Source of the DNA: Brachionus manjavacas
Taxonomy: Eukaryota; Rotifera; Eurotatoria; Ploima; Brachionidae
Length of the DNA: 64,000 bases
Assembly (NCBI GenBank): GCA_019054805.1
Contig: JAHQIY010000011.1
Location: forward strand, 1,803,001 to 1,867,000
Direction of reading: 5' to 3'
A model generated the notes under the pieces. It had not been told where the DNA came from. It saw only the letters and a list, made by a program, of their open reading frames with translations, and searched no databases. Both the position numbers and the translations under genes were made by a program. This document shows positions 43,101 through 52,116 of this stretch, piece by piece. Numbering within the stretch: the first letter of the stretch is position 1; every line of letters begins with the position of its first letter.

Positions 43101-44590
43101 AACAAAATTTTTTTTATATTTCGCATCGCTTAAATGGCGTTTATATTTTTTAAATTAACAAATAATTTAAAAAAAAAATGTTTAAAAATTAACTTTTATT
43201 TGTATAATTAACGGGAAATTTTAATTTCAATTATTTTATTTTACATTGTTCAGCATAAAAAGACTCTTCTATCTATCAACATTATTTGAGATACAGTATT
43301 CAGAACTTTAATTTTTCCTTATTTTGGTTATTGCTCATCCCTTTAGTGTTATTTCTCAAAGAATGAAATAATAAAACTGGCAAAAAGCTATTTTTTTTTC
43401 ACTATTTTATCTGTTTGATTTCAAATTTGATCCTCAAAATTACAATGATGGAAACATTTATTTTGAAAAATACGATTTAAATGCTTTGCGGCATAGAATT
43501 TTAAATAATATGCTATCTAATTCTTATAAAATATTGTTTTATCAAAATTCACCTAAAATTCTTAAAGTTCAATTGGTAAAAAAATACTAAATAATTTCAG
43601 TTACAATATTAGGGATAGTGTCAATCTAATCGAGCTGATGTCAAAAACAATTATTTATTTATTTCATAAAATTAAAGGAAAAATAACTTTTAAACTTAAA
43701 AAAAGGGCAAAAGAATTATCAAAAAGGTTCGTAAAAACCCTTGACTCTTTGAATTTTCAATATTTTTTTCTAATTTAAATTTTTAATTAATTTTTTGCAT
43801 AATTAATAATTAATAAAAATTGTTTAAAAATAAATTTTCATTTGTATAATTAACGGGAAATTTTAATTAAATTAGTGTAGAAATATTAAAAAAACTAGCG
43901 TTTTATTTAATCAGGTGTTTATCTAAATTAATTAATATGATCAAATTAAAAGGATTATTTAAAAAAAAAAGTATGACGCAAATTTTAATCACCAAAAATT
44001 TAGCATTCAACGAAAAGAGTTAATACTTTTTATGGATTTATTGACTTTAATAATGCTATTAATTCAGCAATCCTATTTTAAAATTGGCAAACATTTTTAT
44101 TTTATTTCAAAGCAAATAAAAAAGTTTTTTTTTCAAATCCAAAAATTTCTAATTAAAACACCAATTTTTGAGTGAAAAGCAAAGGCGTTTTTATATAAAA
44201 TGAACCCTTTTAAATGATATTTGTCTAATTTGTTTTAAAGAAATATTTAAATCTGCTGATTGCAAAAATGATATAAAAATTATATATTGTGTGGAGGTGT
44301 TGTGCTAATTTAAACTAAGAAAACAATTAGTAATGTTGACGCTTGAATCTTAATGAAATGCACATCGAAATAAAGCTGAAAATATTTCTATCAGCTTTAT
44401 TTCGATGTACTTAACAAATAAGGAACTTTTAAATTTAATAACTGAATATTTAAATTTTTGTATAAAAAAGTCAAATAAATTAAGTTAAAACTCCTACAAG
44501 TATGTTTCTAATTTTATCATAAGCACATTATCTTAACATGGTTCTTTTTATTGAATTTGAAAAAAAAGTCACGTAAATTCATCTGGGTAA
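40169..44590. other. 4.4-kb gene-poor region
   Basis: Contains the motif array at 40300-40515, a CT microsatellite near 42078-42092, diverged direct repeats (43060-43250 and 43690-43880) and the hairpin at 44363-44407. The plus-strand frame 40630-40818 (NSNNLLDECKQQNP...) and the minus-strand reading around 42830-42480 (RYQRVKRIVEKYND, NSIGNYFDFIH) look coding-like but are too short or broken to call. Confidence 0.5.
40300..40515. repeat. Degenerate array of GAGAAWAAAACATAA motifs
   Basis: Copies near 40309, 40366, 40398, 40446 and 40497, about 50 bp apart, with diverged spacers. Same motif as the array at 26440-26660. Confidence 0.55.
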
Positions 44591-44596
44591 CAATGA

Positions 44597-44604
44597 TATA
44601 TAAA
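44597..44604 (+). promoter_or_regulatory. TATA box of the Cys-rich peptide gene
   Basis: TATATAAA about 42 bp upstream of ATG 44646. Confidence 0.6.
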
Positions 44605-44645
44605 CTTTTTTTTTTAATTTTTAAAAGATGATTTATTAAAAGTCG

Positions 44646-44945
44646 ATGATGCATCAAAGATTTACTTGGTTTATATTAAAAGTTATAATATTGTTTAACA
44701 TTGGAGTTATTGACACAAATTTGATGCAAAAGCTCGGACCAAGATACAAAAGAGCTCAATATTGCTGCAGTGTATATGATTTTTATTTTGGCGAGTCTTG
44801 TTGTTGTAGAGATAGTAAAGGAGAATTGATACATAGCACAAGTCTTGAAATGAACCACTATGAGTTTAGTATTTTGACAATAGCTAATCCAAATTGTGTC
44901 AAACACAAGTGTCTATATGGTTGGAAATGTCCTTATATGGAATAA
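44646..44945 (+). CDS. Small secreted cysteine-rich protein, unknown function
   Basis: 99-residue open frame. A hydrophobic N-terminus (FTWFILKVIILFNIGVIDT, residues 6-24) looks like a signal peptide. The mature part has eight cysteines: a CC pair (residues 40-41), a CCC triplet (51-53), then three single Cys in the last 20 residues (NCVKHKC, WKC). Clustered Cys implies a disulfide-knotted secreted peptide. I recognise no family. Support as a real gene comes from TATATAAA at 44597-44604, the short leader, and AATAAA at 45052-45057, about 107 bp after the stop. A second Met directly after the first makes the exact start uncertain by one residue. Roles such as hormone, defence or matrix peptide cannot be separated by sequence. 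Confidence 0.65.
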   Translation: MMHQRFTWFILKVIILFNIGVIDTNLMQKLGPRYKRAQYCCSVYDFYFGESCCCRDSKGELIHSTSLEMNHYEFSILTIANPNCVKHKCLYGWKCPYME

Positions 44946-45057
44946 AATAATTCCCTTAATTTAGTTTAATTCTGCAAATGAAAATTTTAGTAAGACTGTA
45001 CTTTATTATTGTAAAATTTTAAGCTAATATTTAGCACCTAAATTAGTCTTAAATAAA

Positions 45058-45530
45058 AATATTTAAGCCTAAATTTTGAAATCTTTTTATTTTATGAAAA
45101 TGGAAGAAAAATAATATTTTCAGTGAAATCTGATACCAAAATAGTTTCATGATTGTGAGTAAGTGAACCGACTTTATTTTTCGATTTAGAATTTGATAGT
45201 CGTTCAGTAAATATCATTGTGGTGTATATTTAGGATTCTAATTGAGGTCCTATATCAAACGATGCCTTAGTAAATAGGAATTTAGTACATTGGAATCGAA
45301 TATTGAATATCATAAAAATTAAAATATATTTAAAATAAAGCCACAACCGACTTGTCTTCTTCATGACCCCCATTTACTGTCTTAGCCAAAAATAACATAA
45401 AAATTTAAAATTTCTATCTAAAATATTTATAAGCAATTTTAAAATAATACAAAAAAATTGGTCAAAAAGTCAAAAATTGCATTATTAAAAATTCAGGCAA
45501 AAATTATAAATTTTTTTAACGTTTTCTGGC
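45058..45530. other. Spacer
   Basis: AT-rich. No supported feature. Confidence 0.4.
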
Positions 45531-45567
45531 ATTTTTTATTTATTATTTCTACTGAGAAATGTTGTAT

Positions 45568-45681
45568 TTATTTGCTTCCCTTTTTGCGACCACCACGGCT
45601 TTTTCTGGTTGGTTCTACATTTGCTGCTGTTTCGGGACTTTCATTTTGGACTTCTGACTGAGCATTAGCAGCTTTATTCAT
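45568..45681 (-). CDS. Short basic C-terminal open frame, possible last exon
   Basis: Minus strand, 37 codons from ATG (45681) to TAA (45568), of unusually protein-like composition for this AT-rich stretch: NAQSEVQNESPETAANVEP then TRKSRGGRKKGSK. The tail resembles an AT-hook-like or nuclear basic tail. A minus-strand AATAAA lies about 28 bp after the stop (plus 45535-45540). It may be the 3' exon of a gene whose upstream exons I cannot find, or a small protein. The plus-strand open frame at 45458-45661 is its antisense shadow. Confidence 0.35.
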   Translation of the reverse strand: MNKAANAQSEVQNESPETAANVEPTRKSRGGRKKGSK

Positions 45682-45796
45682 AAGCATTAAAACTCAAAAT
45701 TTTAGCTTTACATGCATGCATTATGTCCGAAGAACATTTTTTGTGTTTCAAATTTTGAAACAATTGAAAAAATAGAAAAATATATTTTTACATATT

Positions 45797-45920
45797 TAAT
45801 GCGGCATTTATACCAAATTTTGACATTAACTGCAGCATTTTTAGCCGCAGCGTATCTGGAAAAAAAAGTGGGTTAAATACAGCATTAAAATCCAGAATTC
45901 TGAAAATAAATGCCGCATTA
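45797..45920. mobile_element. 124-bp MITE-like inverted repeat
   Basis: Perfect 15-bp inverted ends (TAATGCGGCATTTAT at 45797-45811 and its complement at 45906-45920), with a weaker inner inverted repeat around GCAGCATT. Relatively GC-rich against its surroundings. Confidence 0.6.
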
Positions 45921-46041
45921 GGGGGCTAGGCATTACGGTAATTTTACAAATGTTATAAGCAAAAAAAAATTCTAATTTTAAATATTTTACAATTAGATTT
46001 TTGTACGAGTGTATACGAAATTATGAAAGAATTTTTCTAAA

Positions 46042-49000
46042 GGATATGGGGCAATCAGGTCTAAAATAGGACTTTTTACATTTTTTAACTTTTCTATAGT
46101 GATTCTTGTAGATCTTGACGCGCTGATTCCAAATATATGTGTATTTTTTGTCCTAGGTAATTATTTTATGAATTATAGCCTTCGGAAGTTTTTAAGGGTA
46201 TATTAGGTTTTTAAGCCATTACTTGGTCAAATTTTATCATTTTTTTATAAAAAATACACCAAAATGCTCAGAAAAGAGCGAAGAATCTGAAATAATAGTA
46301 TCAAGTCAAAAAAATCACGTAAAAAATGAACTATCCTTGAAAAACCAAAAATTGGCTATGCTCCCCCCTAAACATGGGTACCCCCATGTCAAAGGACACC
46401 CCCCCCCCAAAAAAAATGTATTTTTTTCGGGTTGCTCAGTGTCTAAAACATACTAGAAAATCAGATCCTGCATTGAAACCCTTCTTGGAAAACTTTTATC
46501 TATCAAAGAAGTTTTATTAATCAATTGGTTTAATATTGGAAAGAGCTGGATAAAAAGCACTCCCCACTCATATATATATACTTTTCTAAAAGGTGAAGGT
46601 AAAAAAGAATGTGATTTATGTAATAAATGTATTTATTTTTTCTGTAGTCCTTTACCACGCTGATATTCTCCGTATAAAAACTCTTAACAAACAATTTAAT
46701 AAACAACTTATTTACAAAAATTCAAAATGAGTAATCTTCATCGCACGTGTGCTTACTGTCTTCGTAGACTTGATTCGAATGAAAAGCTTAAGAAAAACAA
46801 AGTGGGAATCACATCAGCATGGTTAAAAGCTGCATTATTTTCATTGGGTATTGAATGGAAAAAGTATAAATCGGTGTGTTGTGATTGTCATAAGAAGCTG
46901 TCTCAATTTTATCCTAACAAGAGTGAATTCTACAATGAACTCCTTCTAGAGGAAGTAGTGCAAAATGTTAGTGATGACATTTATCAAGATCCAATTGAAG
47001 AAACAAATCATATAAATCAACCAGGCCCAAGCGTAACCACTGACTCTGTTTGTTTAGACTACGCGAGCATAGACGACAAAAGATGTCATATTTGACTGGA
47101 CTTTCTAAAAATGATTTTGAAGAACTTTATCAAATGATTTCTTGTTCAAACATTACTGGAAATGTTTCATTGATCAATGCTTTAGGGTTCTATCTAACTA
47201 AGCTTAGAACCGGTGTTACTTTAAAAGAAATATCCGCCTTCTTACCAATGGCATCATATGATCAAATAAAAAGGTCAGTTAGACAGGTGAGAGAGATTTT
47301 ATGGGAAATGTTTACACCACTCCATATTGGATTCAATGCATTCTCAAGAGATGAAATAATTTCAAAACATACCACTAACATGTCTAAAATTCTTTTAAAT
47401 GCAAACGAGCATGATGTTATAACAATTTGGGACGCGACGTACATTTATATAGAAAAGTCATCTTCATATAGCTTTCAAAAGCAATCTTATTCAGATCATA
47501 AAAAACGCTGTCTTCTAAAATTTATGAATGTATGTGCAAGTGATGGAACCCTAATTGAAACAGTCGGTCCATATCTTGCAAATGGTAAAAACAACGATGC
47601 AAGCATTACTAAAGATATATTTACAAAAATGGATCATATTGAAAATTGGTTTTTGCCTGATGACTTGTTTGTGTTTGATAGAGGTTTTCGTGATTGTCTA
47701 GATTTTATGAAGAACAAAGATTTACAACCAAAATAGCCTAGCTATTTGCCTTTGCCCAAAAATGCCTGGCCAAAAGCAGCATTCAACAAGAAGTGCTAAT
47801 AGTTCAAGGGTGGTTTCAAAAATAAGATGGGTTGTTGAGTCAGCTAATGGAATAATTAAGCGTTGGAAATATTTTTACTATGTTATTTCTAATCGAGACA
47901 TTAGAACTTTAGAAAAAGATTTTAAGTTGGTTTGTGCTTTAATAAACAAATTTAGACCAGCATTGGCTTCAACGAATGACACCGGAAAGATTGATCTGTA
48001 TAAACAAATGGTTGAGAAAGCAAATGAAGAAAATAATTTAAAAAATGAAGTAGCTAAATACTCAAGGAGATTTTCAAAAACTCGTGCAGTTAATTTAGAT
48101 GAGTTAGGCTTTCCAGTATTAAGTGAAGATTATATAAAATCTCTTACTTTTGGTATTTATCAATTAAAACAGTCTTTGTCTTATACAATCGAGCATATGA
48201 ATGATAGTGGGAATTATCAGTTTGAATATTTTGAAGAAGCTCAAGAACTAATAAGGGTAAAAATAAATTCAAGATTTTCATCTCAGGTAATTCACAATAC
48301 ATGGATAAGATATTCATCATGTTCATCAATGGATCCAATTCAAGAATGGTATTGCGACTGTAAAGCTGGTTCAAGGGTTTTTGGGGCCTGCTCCCATGTA
48401 ACAAGTGTAATTTGGTACTTAGGCTTTGCAAGACAAAATCCGAAAAAGATTGTATCAAATAAAAGCAAAACTTTTTATAATTTTTGCTTTGACTGCAGTA
48501 AACAAGATAATTTTGAAAATGATGATACAATTTTAAACGATGACGACATTTCAGATACTGAATAATTGAAATAATAAATTAAAAAATATTTTTTGTCTTT
48601 TAAAAAAGTTATTTTATCCAGCTTTTTCCAATATTAAACCAATTGATTAATAAAACTTCTTTGATAGATAAAAGTTTTCCAAGAAGGGTTTCAATGCAGG
48701 ATCTGATTTTCTAGTATGTTTTAGACACTGAGCAACCCGAAAAAAATACATTTTTTTTTGGGGGGGTGTCCTTTGACATGGGGGTACCCGGGGGGTCTAA
48801 AGGGAAGCATAGCCAATTTTTGGTTTTTCAAGGATAGTTCATTTTTTACGTGATTTTTTTGACTTGATACTATTATTTCAGATTCTTCGCTCTTTTCTGA
48901 GCATTTTGGTGTATTTTTTATAAAAAAATGATAAAATTTGACCAAGTAATGGCTTAAAAACCTAATATACCCTTAAAAACTTCCGAAGGCTATAATTCAT

Positions 49001-49126
49001 AAAATAATTACCTAGGACAAAAAATACACATATATTTGGAATCAGCGCGTCAAGATCTACAAGAATCACTATAGAAAAGTTAAAAAATGTAAAAAGTCCT
49101 ATTTTAGACCTGATTGCCCCATATCC
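46042..49126 (+). mobile_element. DDE transposon, 3.1 kb, with about 515-bp terminal inverted repeats
   Basis: The left TIR 46042-46555 and right TIR 48612-49126 are near-identical inverted copies. The outer ends start GGATATGGGGCAATCAGG and the inner ends close at AGCTGGATAAAA. Differences are confined mainly to C/G and A/T homopolymers. The interior encodes a plus-strand transposase (46727-48565). Architecture and protein motifs match eukaryotic IS4/IS5-derived elements of the ISL2EU/IS4EU type, although I cannot confirm the superfamily or the target duplication. The mirror-image short open frames in the two TIRs (46223-46456, 48721-48945) are a by-product of TIR identity. Confidence 0.88.
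46727..48565 (+). pseudogene. DDE transposase with zinc finger and SWIM domain, broken in three frames
   Basis: One transposase split into three overlapping or adjacent frames. Part 1 (46727-47095): N-terminal zinc-binding region, CAYCLRR...VCCDCHKK. Part 2 (from the 47083 region to 47736): FEELYQMI helix-turn-helix-like region, then DDE_Tnp_4-like catalytic core with IWDATYIYIEKSS (first Asp), YSDHKKR, GPYLANGKNNDAS and VFDRGFRD (second Asp). Part 3 (47762-48565): RWVVESANGIIKRWK (the catalytic Glu), then a C-terminal SWIM zinc finger, WYCDCKAGSRVFGACSH, and an acidic tail. Breaks: a single-base frameshift at about 47090 between parts 1 and 2, and a TAG (47734-47736) followed by a frameshift before 47762. 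All three catalytic acids are present, but this copy cannot make one continuous protein. Confidence 0.88.
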
Positions 49127-50139
49127 TTTTATTTATTTCTTATAATTAATATTTTGAATAAAGTTTTAAATGAAAATTTACTATATCAATTCAATGCGTC
49201 ATATATGTAATCTCATATAAAAAAAATTATTCTGTATGGTAATTTTTATTTATTTGCCCTGGTCATATGAATTTTTATATTTATTTGTCTACCTTCACCT
49301 AGCTAATGCTCCTTCAGTATAAAAAATATAAAAATATATTTAAATTACTCTTGTGCTTTAATAGGGCATTGTTCACTTTGATGACCATTTACTCATCTAA
49401 AAGATTTACTTTACTCTAAAAGATCCTAAATGCAAAAACGATCTTATCCAATAAATAAGATATAGAGGTAGATTAATTTTAAGGGAAATAATTATTGCAG
49501 TAGCTAATCTTTTCTTTAAAAACGACAAAAGTCAAAAAGAAGTAGAAAAAAATTAAGAAAATGTGAAAAAAAAACAATATTCAATGAATCAGATTTTATG
49601 ATCTTTTATTGCACCGTGAGCATTTATAAAAGCGCTTTTCTACTAATTCGCTTGTTTATATCTCATTAGCACCCAAAGTTGTATTTTCTACAAGCATTTC
49701 TTTCATTTCTTTTAAATGTAACATTTCTTTAGCATCATGAGTAATTTTAGTAGTTTGAAATTCTTTAAGAGTTTCAAACCACTAAAATTAATCACGCTGC
49801 AAATTTTCCCTTGTCTTTTTTTTTGGAAGAGGTTTTTCAATATGTACAGCGTCTTCTTCTATGTATTGGGATCGTACAATTGATTGGCAATCATTGATGT
49901 AGCTGATGATTCATCTGATTCAATTATTTGATTCATTTTTTAATTTTTTGTGATATTTTATAATCGAAACATCATTTTTATTTATTTGTAAATCAGTACC
50001 TCAGAATAAAAATACATAAAATAAATAAAATTAAAAATAAAGTTAAATAAGATAAAATAGAATAAAAATAAAAAAAAAAATAAATAAGTAATGAAAAGAA
50101 AATTAAAAACGATAAGTTGATGCTAAAGGTTAAACAAGT
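49127..50139. other. AT-rich spacer with a short repeat copy
   Basis: No gene. 49281-49318 is a minus-strand copy of the CTGAAGGAGCATTAGCT repeat. Confidence 0.5.
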
Positions 50140-50668
50140 TTAAATATTTGATTGTTCAGGAAAAAAAGAAAAAATTTTAAGATAGCTTTTACACAATGGA
50201 GTTTGATATTCGATAAATCTTGATTCAAAACCTTCTCTATTGACATACTTCAGCTTCAAAATAGATCGAACTTCTGAATTTTGAATAACTTGTATTTTTT
50301 TGGTGTTAATTTCTGAGAAGGAATTTAAACAAGGAAAAGAATAATCCAAGTTTGATTCTATCTAAGATTTAAAACTTTTGGATTGGAACGGAATAATTTT
50401 TTGAGATTTGTTCATTTAGCTCGTCAAATTTTTCCGGATAACTTTTATGCTGACTTGAAGACTTAAGTAAATCTTGATAGAGTCCCCAATTTGCTTTTTT
50501 ATTTAAATATGAATTAAAATTCGAACAATTGACTATAAAAGTTTGTTCAATTGAAATATATGCTTGAATAGGAAAATTATCACTCAACATTTCTTCATCT
50601 ATCAGAAATTGAACAACTCTATCTGAGAATGAGGACTGTCTTAAATCTTTTATATGGTCTTTTATCAT
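50140..50668 (-). pseudogene. LINE remnant: endonuclease tail joined to RT C-terminus
   Basis: Minus strand. 50668-50369 encodes the end of an APE-type endonuclease: SDRVVQFLIDEEMLSDNFPI, where the usual SDHFPI catalytic His is Asn, followed by NSYLNKKANWGLYQDLLKSS. After a stop, 50349-50140 encodes the far C-terminal LINE segment (FSEINTKKIQVIQNSEVRSI, then TPLCKSYLKIF). The RT catalytic domain that belongs between them is missing, so a deletion of well over 1 kb is implied. The plus-strand frame at 50629-50907 is a shadow. Confidence 0.72.
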
Positions 50669-51267
50669 TAATGTTGGTATTTTTTAAATGTATTTTGTTT
50701 TATGAGGAAAAGATTTTCAATAAAATTATTCTTAGTCAAATCTTTATTTCTCTTTTTGTTGAATTGGAGAGAAGTTGTAAATATGATTTTATAAAAAATG
50801 CATTATTTCCTAATTTTGTTTTGGCTGTTAAATTTGGTGACATCCACCGTATTCAATTAGTTACCAAAAATTCTTCGTTTTACTCATTTTTCAAACAAAA
50901 TGCTTAATAATGTTTTTTAAATTTTTTTTTCATATTTTTTTTTCCAAAAATTGCAATTTTTTTAGCAAATTTGAAAATTGAGCAAATTTTTTCCTAGTCT
51001 TTTCTGAGTCGAGTGACGGATATGTCAGAGCATGATTGAGACTTTTTTGAATTTTGATTTTTTAGATTTTTATCAAATTTTAAATTTAAATTTAAATAGC
51101 TTTTAAACATGTTTTGAATAAAGAATTTTAGCTTTTATCTATCACTTTAAATTTCAAGTTGAAGTTTCGACTTGGTTTGTGATCAAAAAAATCTCAAAAA
51201 TAAACAAATTAGTTTTAAAAATATATTTAAACTTTAAATTTTGACAAAAGTGATGAGCTAAAAAATG
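50669..51267. other. AT-rich spacer
   Basis: It may contain more of the decayed LINE endonuclease in its left third, but nothing I can read with confidence. Confidence 0.4.
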
Positions 51268-51953
51268 GGTCCTACTAAAACACTGACCCCCAAATTTTTT
51301 AAAATTTGCTGAAACCCTTTTTTTTGCAAAGCAAAGTAAAAAAAAGCATTTTTTTTGTTTTTCATATTTAAATTCAATTTTTTCAGTCAATTTTTGCCAT
51401 AACATCATGAAAATTTGTATCTAAGTAAATTTTTAGATGCTGAATACGAATTTGAACTTAATTTTTTTAAATTCGGTTGGGGATACCTTTAAAAAAAACG
51501 TCAAAGTACAAAAACTAACAAAAACTTTGAATTAAAATATCTCACTCATAACACAAATTTTATTAAATTTTGATAATGCACTCTAAACTAGACTTTATGC
51601 TCTTTCATAATTGTATTTGATCTATTTTGTCGAGTGTTCAGTTCTTGATATTTTCTTGTCCAAAAAATAATGTATTTTTTAAGTCCCTACTTTGAGTGCG
51701 AAAATCTCTGAAATGAGACAATTTGGAAAAAAATTAAATCATATTTTTAACACACAACAACTCTATTTTATTAGTATGTGTAAATAAGGTCAATATCTTG
51801 ATGTGAAAATACGTGCAAACCGTCCTTCCAAAAAATAGAGAAAATTCAAACTAAATGATATTTTAAAACTTCTAAAAATATTTTTGCTTTGCAAAAAAAA
51901 AAGGGTTTCAGCAAATTTTAAAAAATTGGTTGGTCAGTGTTTAGTAGAACCCA
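51268..51953. mobile_element. Element with about 70-bp terminal inverted repeats, 686 bp
   Basis: 51268-51336 matches the reverse complement of 51885-51953 (sharing AAATTTGCTGAAACCCTTTT and TGCAAAGCAAA), with about six differences and small gaps. The inside is non-coding. A non-autonomous DNA transposon is likely. Confidence 0.62.
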
Positions 51954-52116
51954 AAAACATTGCCATTTTTTTTTCAATATCTTAAATAAAAAATATCTGA
52001 GAATAGACTAAATCATTTATTTGAATATTAATAAATTAGTTGTTAAGAGAAATTGAAAAAAAAAAACTTCTAAATCAATTAAAATAACCGGTCAAAATAA
52101 TTAAAAGTACTAAAGC

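Noticed and set aside
46223-48945. Two near-identical open frames (46223-46456 plus, 48721-48945 minus) as accessory proteins of the transposon
   Set aside because: They lie wholly in the two terminal inverted repeats, so identity is automatic. No domain is visible, and homopolymer length changes alter the C-terminus.
50629-50907. Plus-strand 92-codon frame with hydrophobic start
   Set aside because: It overlaps the LINE endonuclease on the opposite strand and is AT-rich Phe/Ile/Leu reading without a domain.
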